In this document: piece after piece, positions 35,877 to 49,017 of the stretch | How positions within the stretch are numbered: position 1 is the first letter of the stretch | How the letters are laid out: each line of letters starts with the position of its first letter | NCBI GenBank assembly: GCA_028455995.1 | Contig: JABELC010000002.1 | Location: 2,108,001-2,172,000 of the forward strand | Reading direction: 5' to 3' | DNA: 64,000 bases | Origin: Scleromitrula shiraiana | Taxonomy: Eukaryota > Ascomycota > Leotiomycetes > Helotiales > Sclerotiniaceae | The notes under the pieces: model-generated | Told to the model about the DNA's origin: nothing | Database searches by the model: none | The model's input: only the letters and a program-made list of their open reading frames with translations | Translations under genes and position numbers: made by a program

Positions 35877-37529
35877 GTAAGAGTAAGGTAAGTAGGGTTT
35901 GTATATCTTCCGGGCTGGACCTGGGAGTTGGGAATTTCCTTTTTGTCTTCTTTGTAGGAGTGGTGAGGGCTCGCTGGCGAGGCTGATCACTTAGTTAGAT
36001 AATAAAGGGAGGTTTGGATTCAATTCATCAATTTATTTTTTTTCTATATATATTTGTTTTTCTTTGAAGTTTGTGATTTATCGTATTGTGAGTGAGATTA
36101 TGTGATTATGTTAAGCATTGAAAAAGAGATCTAGTGTATAAATACTCGCTCGTTATTAATTTATGACAAAGCATGCGGTTTACTCTTGCTAGTGCACATT
36201 TCAATCTAGAGGTTTGATTATTCTTCTATTCTAGGTTCATGGAGATTATATATTTCAACATTGCTGCATTATGTTAGGACATGTGAATCTCGATGCTTCA
36301 AAATATTACAATAAAAATTATGGATAGCAATAAAGATGATTGATATTTGTGCTTTTCAAATAATTGGGAAGAGGCGTGTATATACTCGTATACAACATAT
36401 GTTGATTGCTGCAATATGTTAGAACAATTGAAGTTTGGTGCTTCAGAACATTACTCGTAATACAGTTAGGCATAGCATTAAGGATGCTATTTGTGCTTTC
36501 TCAAGAATTGTGAGAAGGTATATATATATACTCGTATCCAACATATGTTATCAATGATGGACCATCGTTATTTGAATCCAATCAAAGCCATAAATTATTA
36601 AGTTTTCGAAGTTGATTCAGGTTTTAGGCGTTTAGACCGAAAACATAATTATCACCAGTTCCTATAATAGTAATAGATAGTCATTTAAGAAGTTTCTTTT
36701 ATCCCAATTATCCTCTGCCCCAACGGCGGCGGCCCAACTCGAGCCAAGAAATGATGATTTCAATGCCGAAATAAGAATCCGTCCGCCCCACGAACCCGCC
36801 CCGCGAGCGCTTCCACGGCCTAATCATGACGCCATACCATCTTAGGAAATCTATTTACAAGAATTCATTCCAACCTTCTGTTTGTAGGAAGAATAGTCCA
36901 AATTTCTTCGGCATACATGTTACAGCACCTCAATTTTAATACCATCTTAAGAAATTTATCTACCATTGCTCAACCTCTATACTTACTTAAGAATACACAT
37001 GGCCAGAAACACGGCAAAACACTTCATGACATACAGTATGTGTCATTCATGTAATACCAATAAGGAGGTGTTTGCCATGGTCCTCTATATATTCATATAT
37101 AATGATATATTCGTTCAGTAACATATCTTCCTTTATACAACCATCTCACCTACATATCTACTACATCGTACTACTACCAGCAACATTTGATCCCAAACAA
37201 TAAAAAACTTCAACATCTACAACACCTTTATTCTTAAAGAAGAACAAGATCGGCAAAGGGAAAGGAGTTGCTCCAGCTCCTCCCAAGGCAACAAAAAAGC
37301 ACACACTGCTAGATAGATCAATCGCGGGGTCAATGAATCATATCAGAATTGGTAAACGATTTGGTGGATTTTATATCTATGGAAACTCTATGACAAATTT
37401 ATTACTATTATTAATTATTCTATTCGAGCATATTAAATGAACACTTTTGGATTGAACCGAAGGGAGAAAGTATAAAGAAGAAGATGAGAGGTTCAAAGGC
37501 ATGTTCCAGACGAAGTTCGCACAACAGTA
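35877..37529. other. Convergent intergenic region with a tandem duplication
   Basis: About 1.65 kb without a supported gene between the small Cys/His protein and the end of the ENA-type ATPase. It holds a two-copy tandem repeat (36256-36538) and a short GC-rich island near 36720-36840. Confidence 0.5.
36256..36538. repeat. Two diverged tandem copies of about 140 bp
   Basis: Copy A (36256-36392) and copy B (36393-36538) share CAACAT...TGCTGCA.TATGTTAG, GGTGCTTCA-like GATGCTTCA, TATTTGTGCTTT and an end TATATACTCGTAT. They differ by many substitutions and small indels, so the duplication is old. Confidence 0.75.
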
Positions 37530-40500
37530 CTAAACGTTTTGTGCAACAGGACTTGCCTGCGATCTTGTCGTGGGTGCAGCGCTCAGGTTGTAATCATCCG
37601 TTTCTCTCTGACTTTTCTTCCAGGTAAACGACCTTAACGACCTTATCGACTGAGTCCTCGCCAAAGTAAAGAAGCCCTGTTTTAAACCCAAGGCACGCTC
37701 ACGTCCGGTCTCCTCCTCACTAAGTTGTTCGAACAACCCAAAGCACCTCTTAATTGCTTTCCACGTCTCGATACCTAAAACAAAAACAAACACTGCTCCA
37801 ACAGCCAAAGACCATTCCCAAGTAATACCAACGTGTTTGAAGACAGAAGTATTCAAGCCAGGAATATAAACAGCGGGAAACACAGAAAGTGCGCCAATAA
37901 CAACTGCCCAGAAGAGAAACCGGTTCTCATAAACATCATGAAAGAGGGGAAATGAGCTTCGAGACATTGGATCTAAACGGAACAAACTTCTGCGAATTGA
38001 TTTAAATTCCCAGGCTGAGATGAGGATCAACCAAGTTAGTTCGGCAAAGACAGCTGCTCTCGCCCTGAAAACTGGACCACATTGATCACTATATTCCCGA
38101 TTGCAATCATGACCGAGATTTCCGTTATTGACACCATAAATAATGATTACAAAAGTAAGAAGAGTGCAGGTACCCATCAGAATACCATATACAACCATAT
38201 CTACAAGAATCTGTGTTGTAAAAACACCTTTCTTGTTGTCATGGGGTGGTCTTTGCATAATTGTGGAACTTGCCTTCTCCTTTCCCAATCCAAAAGCTGG
38301 GAAACTGGACGTAAGCATGTTGATCCAGAGAATTTGCAATGGGCTCAATGGAAATACTGATTGCTTGGTGGCATCCTGAAAACCCAAACCAGCAATCAGT
38401 AAAATAACCTCTCCAACATTGGAAGAGAGAAGATGTAAGACGAATTTTTGAATGTTATCGAACATCCTGCGACCTTCTCTAATAGCTGATACAATACTAT
38501 TAAATTTGTCATCAAGAAGTACGATCTTGGATGCTGATTTTGCAACATCAGATCCTGCAATACCCATTGCAATGCCGACATCAGCAGACGAAAGACTCGG
38601 AGCATCATTTACTCCATCACCTGTCATTGCCATAAACAGCCCTCTCCTCCTCAGTGCATGAATCATGCGAGTTTTTGTATCTGGCGCGCAACGAGCGATA
38701 ACGAGGGGTAGCGATGGAAGTGCGTCGATTTCGTCATCAGTCAAGTGATCAAAATCAGTGGCCTTCTGAACGATAGCCGCAGAGACATTTGCGGGCAAGG
38801 ATCCGAGGTTTCTTGGAATGATTCCGATTTCTTTTGCGATTGCTCGGGCTGTCGAGGGATGGTCGCCCTATAGTTTATGTTAATTGAAGCTTCAAATTAT
38901 GGGAGGGGTGAAAACTTACGGTAAGCATGTGAACTTTGATTCCGGCCTGAGCGCATTCTCTGATGGCATCCTTCGTTTCCTCACGAGGTGGATCATAGAT
39001 TCCGACAAGACCGAGAAGTGTAAGATCTTCTTCCACTTCGATTCGCTGGCTACTATCATCACCGCCTTTGTTCTCCGAAGCGAAATTTCCTGCCCAGGGT
39101 TTGGCTGCTACGGCCAAGACTCGTTGACCTTGTCCCGCAAAGGTATCCATTTGGGCAATAATCTCTTCCTTCAGCTCTTCTGTCATGGCCTCATTTGTAT
39201 TTCCACTCCCAACTGAAGAGCAAAGGTCTAAGACACGTTCAACGGCACCTTTTGTAAATACCACACTCTCTCCTCCCTCTGGTTTCTTGTAAATTACAGA
39301 CATTCTCTTGATGCTGCTATCAAACGGAAACTCGGCTGTTTGTTTCCATCCTTTTGCCTCAAGCTCTCTCTTCCCAAAGTTGAAACGATGCACGAAAACC
39401 TGCAGAGCAATTTCTGTTGGCTCGCCAGTCGTTTTCCATTTTTTGACTGGATCGCCTTCAACAACTTCATGTTTCACAGAAGCAAGGTTACAAAGTGCTG
39501 CAGAATGAAGAAATGCTTCTAGTTCTGAGGTAACCTCAGCAGGCTCATCGTTTTCACTTGAGCTTGAATTTTTGTTTTGGTCCTTGGCGGCTTTTTCGGC
39601 CGGAATATCGAATTTTAAAGCTGCGGTACTACGTTGATTATCATAATCCGTGGGCTCGCTGTCCTGAACGGGCTGCATCTCTGCAAATGCATCCTTTGTA
39701 ACGACACCTTCGGTTGGATCATTTGGATCCATGGAATGTTTAACAGTGTAGATTCCAACCTTTGGAAGCCATACTTTCTTGACAATCATGGCTCCTTGAG
39801 TAAGTGTGCCAGTCTTATCAGAGCAAATGTTTGTAACTCCACCTAGTGCTTCCAGCGCTGATAAATCTCGTACAACAACATTAGCCTTGCGCATAACTGT
39901 CATTCCGACAACCATTGTTATGGTCAAAACCCTAAAAAACGTTAATACAGCTCAAGCGAAAGGATTAGCTTTACTTACGCAATCAAAGATTCTGGGATGA
40001 TGGCGATACCAGTGGAGATGGCATAAATGGCCACTTCGTCAGTAACTACAAACCTATTGACTCCAAATACCACAATTGCTAATAAGATTGCACACCCAAA
40101 CAAGATGTATGCTACCTTACTTAATTTTCTTTGGAGTGGAGTTCCCTCGGTAAGTCCCAAGAACTTGCCCATGAAATCATAAATTCGTCTAGCAAGCCCC
40201 TTTACTGGTTGTGTTTTGCCATATTTTTTATAATTCATTGATCGACCTTCTTTACGTTGCTTCTTCGTAGTCGAAGCAGCAATCTTTCCCACTTCGGTCT
40301 GCATACCTGTGAATACAACAATACCTCTTCCGCGACCTTTGATGACAGTAGTAGTCGAATACGCCATATTGTAGCGATCGGCAATGCCAACTTGATCTTC
40401 AATCTCAGCTCTTTTCTCAGTTCCAGGCACAAAAATCTCATTCGAGGTCATTTTCTCCACGGGCTCAGATTCTCCCGTTAGGCTCTTCTCCTCACATGTG

Positions 40501-41012
40501 AAATTCATGGCTTCAAACATACGCAAATCAGCAGGTACGGTATCACCCATTTTCAACAAGACGATATCACCAGGCACCACTTCCGCGCTTGGAACGACGA
40601 TAACCGAACCATCGCGCAACACCGAGGCAGATGGAGATGATAGGGCTCGTAGTGAATCCATTTTCTTCTCGGCACTGTATTCTTGGAAGAACCCAATGAG
40701 AACATTGAGAACGATGACTGCAGCCAGCACACCACCTTCAATGAAATCGCCCACCCCGAAGCTCAATGCCATCGCGAAAACTAGCACGAGAATCATGGCG
40801 TTGGAAATTTGCTTGAGGAGGATGCGGTACCATGAGATGGATCCTCCCGTGTTTAGTTCGTTGGGAGGATGCGAATTTTGAATTGATTGAACTTGACGGG
40901 CGGTAAGTCCTGTATCTAGGTTAGTACTCAGCTGATTGGCGACATCTTGACTGGTGAGTAGGAAGGCGTGGGGCGTAGTTGTGTAGATTGGTTTGGTGGT
41001 GCTGGACGCCAT
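37530..41012 (-). CDS. ENA-type Na+/K+ P-type ATPase
   Basis: Exons 41012-39979, 39931-38920 and 38867-37530 on the minus strand join in phase to 1127 residues. P-type motifs are complete: SLTGESEPVE near residue 180, PESLIAVLTITM, the phosphorylated Asp in CSDKTGTLTQG near 380, TGDHPSTARAIAKE and TGDGVNDAPSLSSADVGIAM in the hinge. The length and N-terminus (HAFLLTSQDVANQLSTNLDT) match the fungal P-IID group, which expels Na+ or K+ across the plasma membrane and matters at high salt or alkaline pH. Both introns (47 and 52 nt) are canonical. The upstream region has an 18-bp GATA-bearing array and several PacC-like hexamers. Confidence 0.94.
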
Positions 41013-41040
41013 TTTGGAGGAATTATTAAGTGATGATGAC

Positions 41041-41112
41041 GTCTTTACAGATAATGAAGTCTTTATAGATAATGAAATCTTTACAGATAATAAAGTCTTT
41101 ACAGATAATGAA
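41041..41112. repeat. Four 18-bp tandem repeats with GATA boxes
   Basis: The unit GTCTTTACAGATAATGAA repeats four times with one to two changes per copy, starting 29 bp before the ENA-type start codon. Each copy has one AGATAA word, the binding core of GATA factors such as AreA. It may be promoter or 5' leader. Confidence 0.85.
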
Positions 41113-41342
41113 GAAGGTTATCGTAAATAAACAAACAAACAAAGAGAAATTTTATTAAGATGAAAGGTTATTGATGTTTTCTTTGTTCTATTCCCAATCA
41201 AGGGAATAGTAGGGACTGTATTTGATTTCTTTGTTTATAAGATCATTCAATCGAGACTTCCAATTTTACTGAGAGGAGACATTCATCTCATATATATATA
41301 TATACATCATTCGCCTTCTCCCGGCACAAGAGGATGCTCTGA

Positions 41343-41623
41343 GCCAAGTCTAATAATGATGCCATCATCTACTTACAAAGACTATATTCCCTATCATCAC
41401 TGGTCGATGAATTCGGTAGGTTTAAGTTTTGTCCGGCCCAAGAGCCAAGACTAGTCTTGGCATGGTCATAATGGGCGGAATGGGGCAATTTCTTACATGG
41501 CGGGACGGAGGCGGGGTGGAAATGGTTTTGATTGGATGAATAGTCCAATGTGTGAGTCAGGTGAGGAGTTTAGCAGACATGTTAGCGTGAGAAGAACTTG
41601 GTTGGTTTCTTGGGAAACTTGGC
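41343..41623. promoter_or_regulatory. Cluster of PacC-like GCCAAG sites upstream of the ATPase
   Basis: Four exact GCCAAG hexamers occur at 41343-41348, 41444-41449, 41456-41461 (reverse) and 41618-41623 (reverse). The middle two form an 18-bp perfect palindrome GCCAAGACTAGTCTTGGC. GCCARG is the core site of the alkaline-pH factor PacC, known to control ENA-type pumps in other fungi. Binding here is inference. Confidence 0.5.
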
Positions 41624-42263
41624 TCCTAGGGTGGTTTAGTATGCGTTCCAGATTCATGGGTAGGTAGATGGAGTAATGGAATATTCCGGAGGTTTGTTGG
41701 AATTGGTGCTATTGGGTGTAGATAGCATGGTGTTTACTTTTTCGTACTATTTGCGTAGAAGGAATTTATCAATCGTGATTGACTGTGGTGGATGTGATGT
41801 AACATCATTGGTTCAACATGTATAAATGGCTTCTTGAACTAGACAATGTAAGCTTTAAGTACCGGCATGAATACTGTTATGTTAGTATTTGTTGAAGGAT
41901 CTTGGTTGAAAAATCGTGGGGAAAGGTCGATTTGGTGGGGATAAATTTCTCCGTTAGATCTCCCCGCATTTCGATTTTTTGATACAACAACCACATGATT
42001 AAATTCAAAAATCACCAAAGATTGGCTCATAAAAACCTTGCATACAAAATATGTGATTCTCAGGAATACCTCCAGCGAGGAAATGATGATCATACCCTGA
42101 GGAGGAGTTTGAATCTTGCAGAGTGATGAATTGTGGAGGAGATCTGGGAGGGACGGAAATGTATTGTTTTTAGATATAAATGCTTCGTGATACACTTTGT
42201 TTTTCTTGGCACTTGGTATATTGAGTCCGACAGTTTGGGATTTGTTTTAGAATTTTGTTCATC

Positions 42264-43712
42264 ATGAAGTTTTCTATTGTCGTTGCATTTATTTGTGGGA
42301 TAAGTCACACCTATGGGCTTCCAACTTTGAATCAAGCAAAATCTTCCTTCAGTTGGAGTGACGTGAAGTATTTGTGAGTTCTCACTAGATTATATTAGTT
42401 TATTTTAAACCTCTCAGTCTATTCGTGATTCAAGTTTGTTAATTTATATGTCAATATCTTGTTTTCTACACTGTTAAGAAGTTATAGGGATGTGTATAAT
42501 CTACTTGGGATGTTCTAACTTTCATTAGCCTAGCACTCGGAGATTCCTACACCTATGTCCAAGGAACATATGGTCTACAAAACTACTCCTTCATCGGAGA
42601 TCTACAGAGTTTCTCCTACGCTCCTCAGCAGTTATTAAGTAATCAGATTGTTCAAAACCAAGTATTATTCTACCTACCAATACTATATATGAAGTTCCAC
42701 TGATATAGAATAACAGCTTGGAACATCGGCCGGTGGCCCAAATTGGGTTGAATACCTAACATCATGTCTTTCCGGTCTCCCATCTAAATGTACAAAACAA
42801 CTGTGGGATTTTGCTTTTGCAGGCTCAGATGTCTCAACTACATAGTACGATGCATACCCCCCCATTCTCCAACATGAGTGAATTATCCTGATACCAGCGA
42901 CCATAGCACTGCTTTACATCACAACTATACCGTATCACTAGAAAACCAAATCAAGCAATGGTCAACCTATGCACTCCCCGTCATCCCCATGGATCCCTCA
43001 CAAACACTAGTTGCCATCTGGATTGGAATTAACGACGTAGGTGATACGGACAAATATACAATCCCATCCTACAACTCCACATCATTCGCATCACTCTATA
43101 CCAAAATCATCGAGACAGAATTCGCAGCCATCGAAACAATCTACGAGGCTGGGTTTCGAAGCTTTCTCTTTATGAATTTACCACCTCTCGAACGTACAGT
43201 ATGTGATCCTATCAAACCCACCTACGATATATCAAAAACCATTGCAACAAAACAACTAACCCTCCCCCCTCCCCCATCCATAGTCCACAAATCTAATCCG
43301 CGCCGCCGGACCCGTCCCAAACGCAACAATGCTAAACACCTACAACACGATCCTCAGCGCCACCACCGACACCTTCCGCGCCACCCACCCCAACACCACA
43401 GCCCTCGTATTCGACACCTATTTGTTCCTCTCTTCTATTCTTGATGATCCTGCTCCGTATGGTATTAGGAATGTTACGGATTATCCTCCTAAATATGATG
43501 CGCCTGATATTGCTATTATGTTTTTTGTTCTTTTCTTTTGCTTTCCATATATACCATAGTATTATATTAAACTATTGAACCGGAGAAGAAGGAGTCTAAG
43601 GGGAAGATTCTCGGATTTTGAAAAACTAAGCCCTTACTAGATATATGAATAGCGAGCCATGCAGCCTACGGATGCATCCCCATACCGGAATATTTCTGGT
43701 AGAATAATGGGC
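42264..43712 (+). pseudogene. GDSL esterase (CE16-like), probably broken at its 3' end
   Basis: Exons 42264-42373, 42529-42661, 42717-42844, 42898-43198 and 43284 onward join in phase. A signal peptide (MKFSIVVAFICGISHTYG) leads to the GDSL block LALGDSYTYVQGTYG with the nucleophile Ser, then GGPNWVEYL, IWIGINDVGDT (oxyanion Asn), FLFMNLPPLERT and DPAPYGIRNVTDY. The end of the family, AAYGCIPIPEYFW, is present at about 43659-43698, but no donor/acceptor pair links it in phase, and a TAG follows Trp where Tyr is expected (then NNGHITYH). That would remove the catalytic His. So the gene is either dead or differently spliced; live relatives de-acetylate sugars outside the cell. Confidence 0.65.
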
Positions 43713-44558
43713 ATATTACATACCATACCATACCATGTCATAGACATGCCATATTGGCTCAAGAAGTGAGGCGGTTTCTAGAGCGAGTCTGAATCCGAAT
43801 CTAAATCTATATTTTAATGTGAGAGTTGGTTACCTGTTTTTATTGGATCTCTTCCCATCTATGTATGTATGCATGTATGTATGTTTGCTTCTGTGCTGAT
43901 GTATCTGTTAATAGATATATATCGTATGAGTTAAGATCTGCAAATGGAAGAAACTATGTGAGTGACGAACCCCAACCCCAATAAGAGATGGAACGGGATT
44001 TAAGATGGAAGGACGATGGTTATTAAGATGAATGGATATATGTAGGGGGTATTGGGACTTCAAAAGTCATACATATTTGTCCCTCAAACGGCCTATTTAT
44101 CATATCATATCAATCCATTTTCTTCGGGGAAAAATCTCCAAAGTGGGGCGCTCTAAACATCTTCAGATGCAGTATAATAGCACATAAAATATGCTAATTC
44201 TTTCATTTCCATTGCTATCTTATCCTAATATGACAACAAAGTAACTAAAATGCATTGCTTTCCATTCATTTCATTGTATTGACCCATTCATTGATATTTT
44301 TTTTTCTCTCGCCCCCCTCCCTCCCAATGATATTCCCCTGCTCACATGTATGCAATTGAATTGCCTACTATCCACCCATCCACCCTTAATAGAGAAGCTG
44401 AGCCAGATAAAGTAAAATCATAACGCCGTTCCATCCCATCCCACCCCATTTCACCCAATAACATTCCAACTTCCTTTCGACTGAGCACTTCAATGTCGAA
44501 TCTATCATCTTCTCTGCTTTTGTCCACTCATTCATAACTTCTAAATGGCCCCCGCTAT
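43713..44558. other. Convergent intergenic region
   Basis: About 850 bp with CATAC and ATGT microsatellites (43720-43735 and 43860-43885) and no supported gene. Confidence 0.5.
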
Positions 44559-47500
44559 CTAACCAGCTAAACTAACCCTTGGAGTTTTCCCCTGGGTCTT
44601 CCCTCCCTCATTGGAAATGCTCCCTTCAATCCTGCGTTTCGCGTCCGCCTTTTCACTCTCCGTAATGTCTTCTTCGTTTTTACGCATGTCAGGTGTATGC
44701 TGACCCTGTGATGGATGATGTCCAATTGACATACCTACACGGATCTATTGTAGCATTCGGTCAGTTTTGATGAATTTCGATATACAAATAGGGGGAATCG
44801 CGGATGAAACATACCAAAGTCTCCAAAGCCTCACTGGAATTTCCCACCAAATCATCATCGTATCTCATAGCACCCTCTTCAAACAATAACAAAATTGTAC
44901 TTCCACCAAACTTGAAGTAACCCAATTCTTCTGCGCGTTTGACATTGTCCCCTGCCTTTCGCGTGATCACAGTGCTACCAACCATCATGGCACCGACGCA
45001 AATAACCATAACTCTTCCATGAGCAACAGAGTCAATGGGGACAACCACACGAACATTCTCGCCATATACATCTAAAGCGGAACGAATGGCCATAGGATTC
45101 ACAGTGTAATATTCACCTTCGATAGTCTTAGGGGCACCCATAACTCCATCAACAGGGATGTGGAACCGATGGTAATCTTGTGGTGCAAGACGGAAAATAC
45201 CTAGAGCACCGTTTGTGTATCGTTTTGCGTCTTCTGGATAAGCATTTCCGAGAAGTCTTTCTACCGAGAACTCGCGACCCTTCACCCAAATTCTGGTTGC
45301 GTCATCCATTCTATTGAAGACAACAGACCGACAATCAGCTGGTGAGACAATGATACGTGGGTTGTCCGGAGCGGAACAAGGTCGTGCATTTGGTTTCAAT
45401 TGACGATAGAAGAATTCATTGAAGTTTTTAAACTGATCAAGTGGGAGTAAAACTTCACTCATATCCAATTGATGGAAATTGATGAACTTCTGAATTTCTG
45501 CCGCAGAAGCAGGATCATCATATTTGACACCCTGCTTGAAACTTAAGCCACGGAGTAGCTTTCGAACTGGATCTGTATTAGCAATTGTTCTACTAGGTAA
45601 TGAACTAAATTTGTAATAAATATAACAGCCTAACATACTTCTTTTCTTCTCCATTTCTTTAGATTTTAATCCTTTATATAGCAGTCTAATTCCCAAACGC
45701 ACATAAACACTCATTCTTTCTTCATTAATTTGTCCAGTGATACGGTCTTGTACCAGGATATTGGCAGAGTTTGCTCCAAGTTTGTAGCCACCATAAGATA
45801 TCTTGGTGATGACCTTTGAGTACCACTTGCGTTGAGCTTGACTGGATGTAACGAAACCAGCCATAACAAGATTGTTGACTTGACGCCAATCTTGACTAGC
45901 ACAGGTAGCGATATGGGTGATGATGTCGGCATCAGAGCGTTTGTTGAGGCGAGGTTGATGACAGATAGGACATTCTCTGATTTCAACGACGTGCTCTTCG
46001 GCTTGATCATTAAGATCATCTCTATCCAGAATGTCTCCGTCTTCCCCAGGAGTTCCCAAATCATCAACGGATTGAGCCTCCACACCCTGTGCTCGTGCCT
46101 CACCAGATGATATTTGTCCAGGTGTAGAGCCACCAAGTTCTTGTGGTACAAGGTTCTTAACTTGTGATGCATCTGGGACAATATTCTTCACTTTTTCACT
46201 TAGAGTGGTATGCGTATGCTTTGGCCTTTCCTGTAACCAGCCCTCCAGGCAAATTACCGCCTGGTCGATAGTCAAATCTGGCTCATCTCCATTTGGCGAT
46301 TGATGAAAGCGTCTAAAGAATCCATCGATTGTAGACTCTCTCAATGTTGAACCGAGAGTATCCAGCATAGTTGTGAGCTCCACTTTACTAATGCAACCAC
46401 TCTCATCCGTATCATATTGTCGCAACATTGCTCTCCAGAATTGCTGACGTAAAGCCGGATAAGGAACATACTTAGCCTTGAGAAACAGCACTGGGCTATG
46501 CTTCTCCTCCCACTTTTCCCCATTCTTGAGCTTCAAAGGGACTGCAAATGGATGTAATTCAGGATCTCCAGATTGATCTGAAGATCCATCTTGAGTTTCA
46601 CTAGCTGGAGGTGGTAGAGCATCACCTGGGGAAAGGTTCGCTGTGCTGGATGCGACCGTGTTTGTTGGAGCTAGAGTGGGCGTAGTTACTCCTGAAATAA
46701 CACCACCATTGTTTGTATTTTGACTCGAAGTTTTCGATGATAAAGCAGGACGTCCCATTCTATTGAGACTTTGAGACGAAGTGGATCTAGAGAGTGGTAA
46801 CTTAAAGCGAGAGCTCTTAGCCTGAGGTTGTTGCATAGACAGAGCACTGATATCAGGAGGGTCCCTCAATGCATATAGACCCGTTTCTGGATTGGCTTCT
46901 GGAGCAGTATCCGTAATCTCTTTTAACGGAAGGGTAGTGGAAGCAATGAAATCGTTTCCAGATAACTTGTCCCTATCGATCACAGTGAAAGATAACGAAT
47001 AGGTCTGCTCATGTCTGAGGACTTGGAAGATCATCTTCTCGTTGAAAATTGGGTTCAGGTTGTGGCGAATAACCCTTGTTCTGTATGTTTTCTTTCCCAA
47101 AGATGCCACTACAAAAGGATCCATATCAAATGATGTTCTTGTCACATTGCGTTCCGGAGGCAAGTCCGTAATCTTTCCAATTTCGAGGAAGACAATTCCA
47201 ACAACATCACTTCCACCACCAAATTCATAACCGTTCAATTGTTTCTTCTTTCTAAGCCCCTTAAGTCGAAGTCTCCTGCGTCGTTTCTCGGTATCTGGTT
47301 TGGAAGGATCGTCCGTTTCGTCACTAGGCTCAGTGCCCTCATCAAAATAGTCGTCCTCCGTTTGTTCGATGTTGGGTGTAATTGTGGTTTGCTCTCTTAA
47401 AGGAGTACCCAGATCAGGACTCTCCACACCTGTCAATGTCCTAAACTTTTCCAAAATCATAGAAGATGAGGCTCCCAAATTTGAGGTATCGTATAAAGTA

Positions 47501-48283
47501 AATTGTAGCTGAACATCGCCCGATACGTTGCTATCCTTCTTTCCGCCGGGTCTTTTGCTTCGCAGAGGGTACCATGTAGGTTCTTGCTCGTGTGAGTTGT
47601 TGGAAAATACGTCTTCAAGTGCGAGATCGAACTCTCCCAGATAATCCTTTCCAAATCTATCCTTATCCCAGCAAACGCAGTCAAGAAGTAGGCAATTGCT
47701 GCCAGAAACTGGCATGGTTATCGTAAGATTCCATTCTGGATTCAATGTTTTCGAAATAGCTTGAGTCGCGTTCTTCGAATCTCCGAGTGTGAGTACCAGA
47801 TACTATAGCTTTGAGGTTAGCTCGGAAGCTCGTGAAACCGTCCATGGTGTTAGGTATTTATTTACTTACAGGATCAGAGGTCCCGCCTCTATCCTTCGCA
47901 GCTAAATTCCTAGCCTATTTGCAGAAAAAGAAGTCAGCGATGGATCATTTATCAACATAAACAATATTCATGTTATCTAGAGCCAGCTTCTTCCCAGCTT
48001 TGCATAAACTTGAGAAACAATGGAGAAGTGGAGTATAGTATATCCTTACTTTGAGAACAACAACTTTCAGCATCAACCCATTAACTTTGGAACCATTATC
48101 AGGACTCGAATCCCTTCCAGCACTTCTACTCTTCATAATGGTAGTTTGACTGTTGTTGTTGCTGTTGTTGTTATTATTATTGTTGTTATTATTGTTCGTT
48201 GTTGAATTTGGATTTGGACTGGTACTTCGACTTCCAGATCTGTTGTAGGATTTGAGGCGATTTGGTAAAGGTATCTTCACCAT
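44559..48283 (-). CDS. psd2: Phosphatidylserine decarboxylase, C2/EF-hand (PSD2) type
   Basis: Exons 48283-48050, 47914-47870, 47802-44815 and 44744-44559 on the minus strand join in phase to 1150 residues. The frame that seems to run on to 44761 is intron read-through; the true end is LETLIRVGMSIGHHPSQGQH and a polar tail ending SLAG. Domains: an Asn-rich N-terminus with a run of 11 Asn, a C2 domain split by two introns (ARNLAAKDRGGTSDPYLVLT), a second C2 near 300-410 (DMDPFVVASLGKKTYRTRVI), an EF-hand near 555 (YDTDESGCISKVEL), a CxxC...HxxxC motif, and the decarboxylase domain with FGGST near 1058, where self-cleavage makes the pyruvoyl group. It turns phosphatidylserine into phosphatidylethanolamine in the endomembrane system. 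Confidence 0.93.
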
Positions 48284-48956
48284 TTTGTAAATGAAAGTAT
48301 AGTGGTGTGGTGGTACCTTTATAATGGAGGGAGGGGGTGTGCTTCCTTTGGGGTAAATTGTAGCAAGTAATCCAACCGATAGTTACAAAACGAGTGAATT
48401 TATTTTCAGCTATGTCGATCGTTTGCTTTTTTTTGTCCTTGTCTCTCTCTCTCTCTCTTTCTCTCTTCTTTTATGTGTCGTCTAATTGAGGCTTTTGAGA
48501 AGAAGTGACAATAAATTAATATATCCCTTTTTCTTTCCTTCCTGTAATGAAATGAGTTTTGTTGCTGTACCAAAACCAACACTTTTTTTTTTTAGGTATG
48601 TAGACACTGTAGACACTATAGACACCTATAAAAATAGGGTTTCCGGTATCCGGTCTCCGTTATCCGTTATACTTCCCTCCAACTATCTGAGTTCTAAAAC
48701 ACCTTCCAAAAATTCTAATTCTTCCGCAACGCTCTCTCTATTGCTTCAATGTTGTACTTGGTCGTATTGTCTCAGGAATCACCTTGGATGGACTGTTATT
48801 GTGTTACCTACTACAAATCTGCAGCTAAGTACTATGTAGGTTATTCTCCCCAACCTTGGAAGTTTCTCATATAAAGCTATCTTGCTTGGCGTATACTTTC
48901 GAATGTGCTTGGTGTAACTACTTCAATCCTTTCCAATCCACCATAATATTGAGTGA

Positions 48957-49017
48957 GAGATTGATATTGAAATTGTAATTGGTATTGAAATTGATATTGA
49001 AATTGATATTGAAATTG
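48957..49017. repeat. 12-bp tandem repeat (ATTGATATTGAA)
   Basis: About five imperfect units of ATTGATATTGAA, some with GTAATTGG changes, in the intergenic region. Confidence 0.8.

Larger units (their letters stand above)
41013..42263. other. Divergent promoter region, ATPase and esterase
   Basis: About 1.25 kb with no supported gene. A 118-codon minus frame at 41839-42195 looks random. The region should hold both promoters. Confidence 0.5.

Noticed and set aside
41839..42195. 118-codon minus-strand frame upstream of the esterase
   Set aside because: Composition is not protein-like, no family match is recalled, and it overlaps the esterase promoter region.
44761..44814. C-terminal extension of the decarboxylase ending CFIRDSPYLYIEIHQN
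   Set aside because: This is read-through of a 70-nt intron; splicing restores the conserved LIRVGMSIGHHP end.
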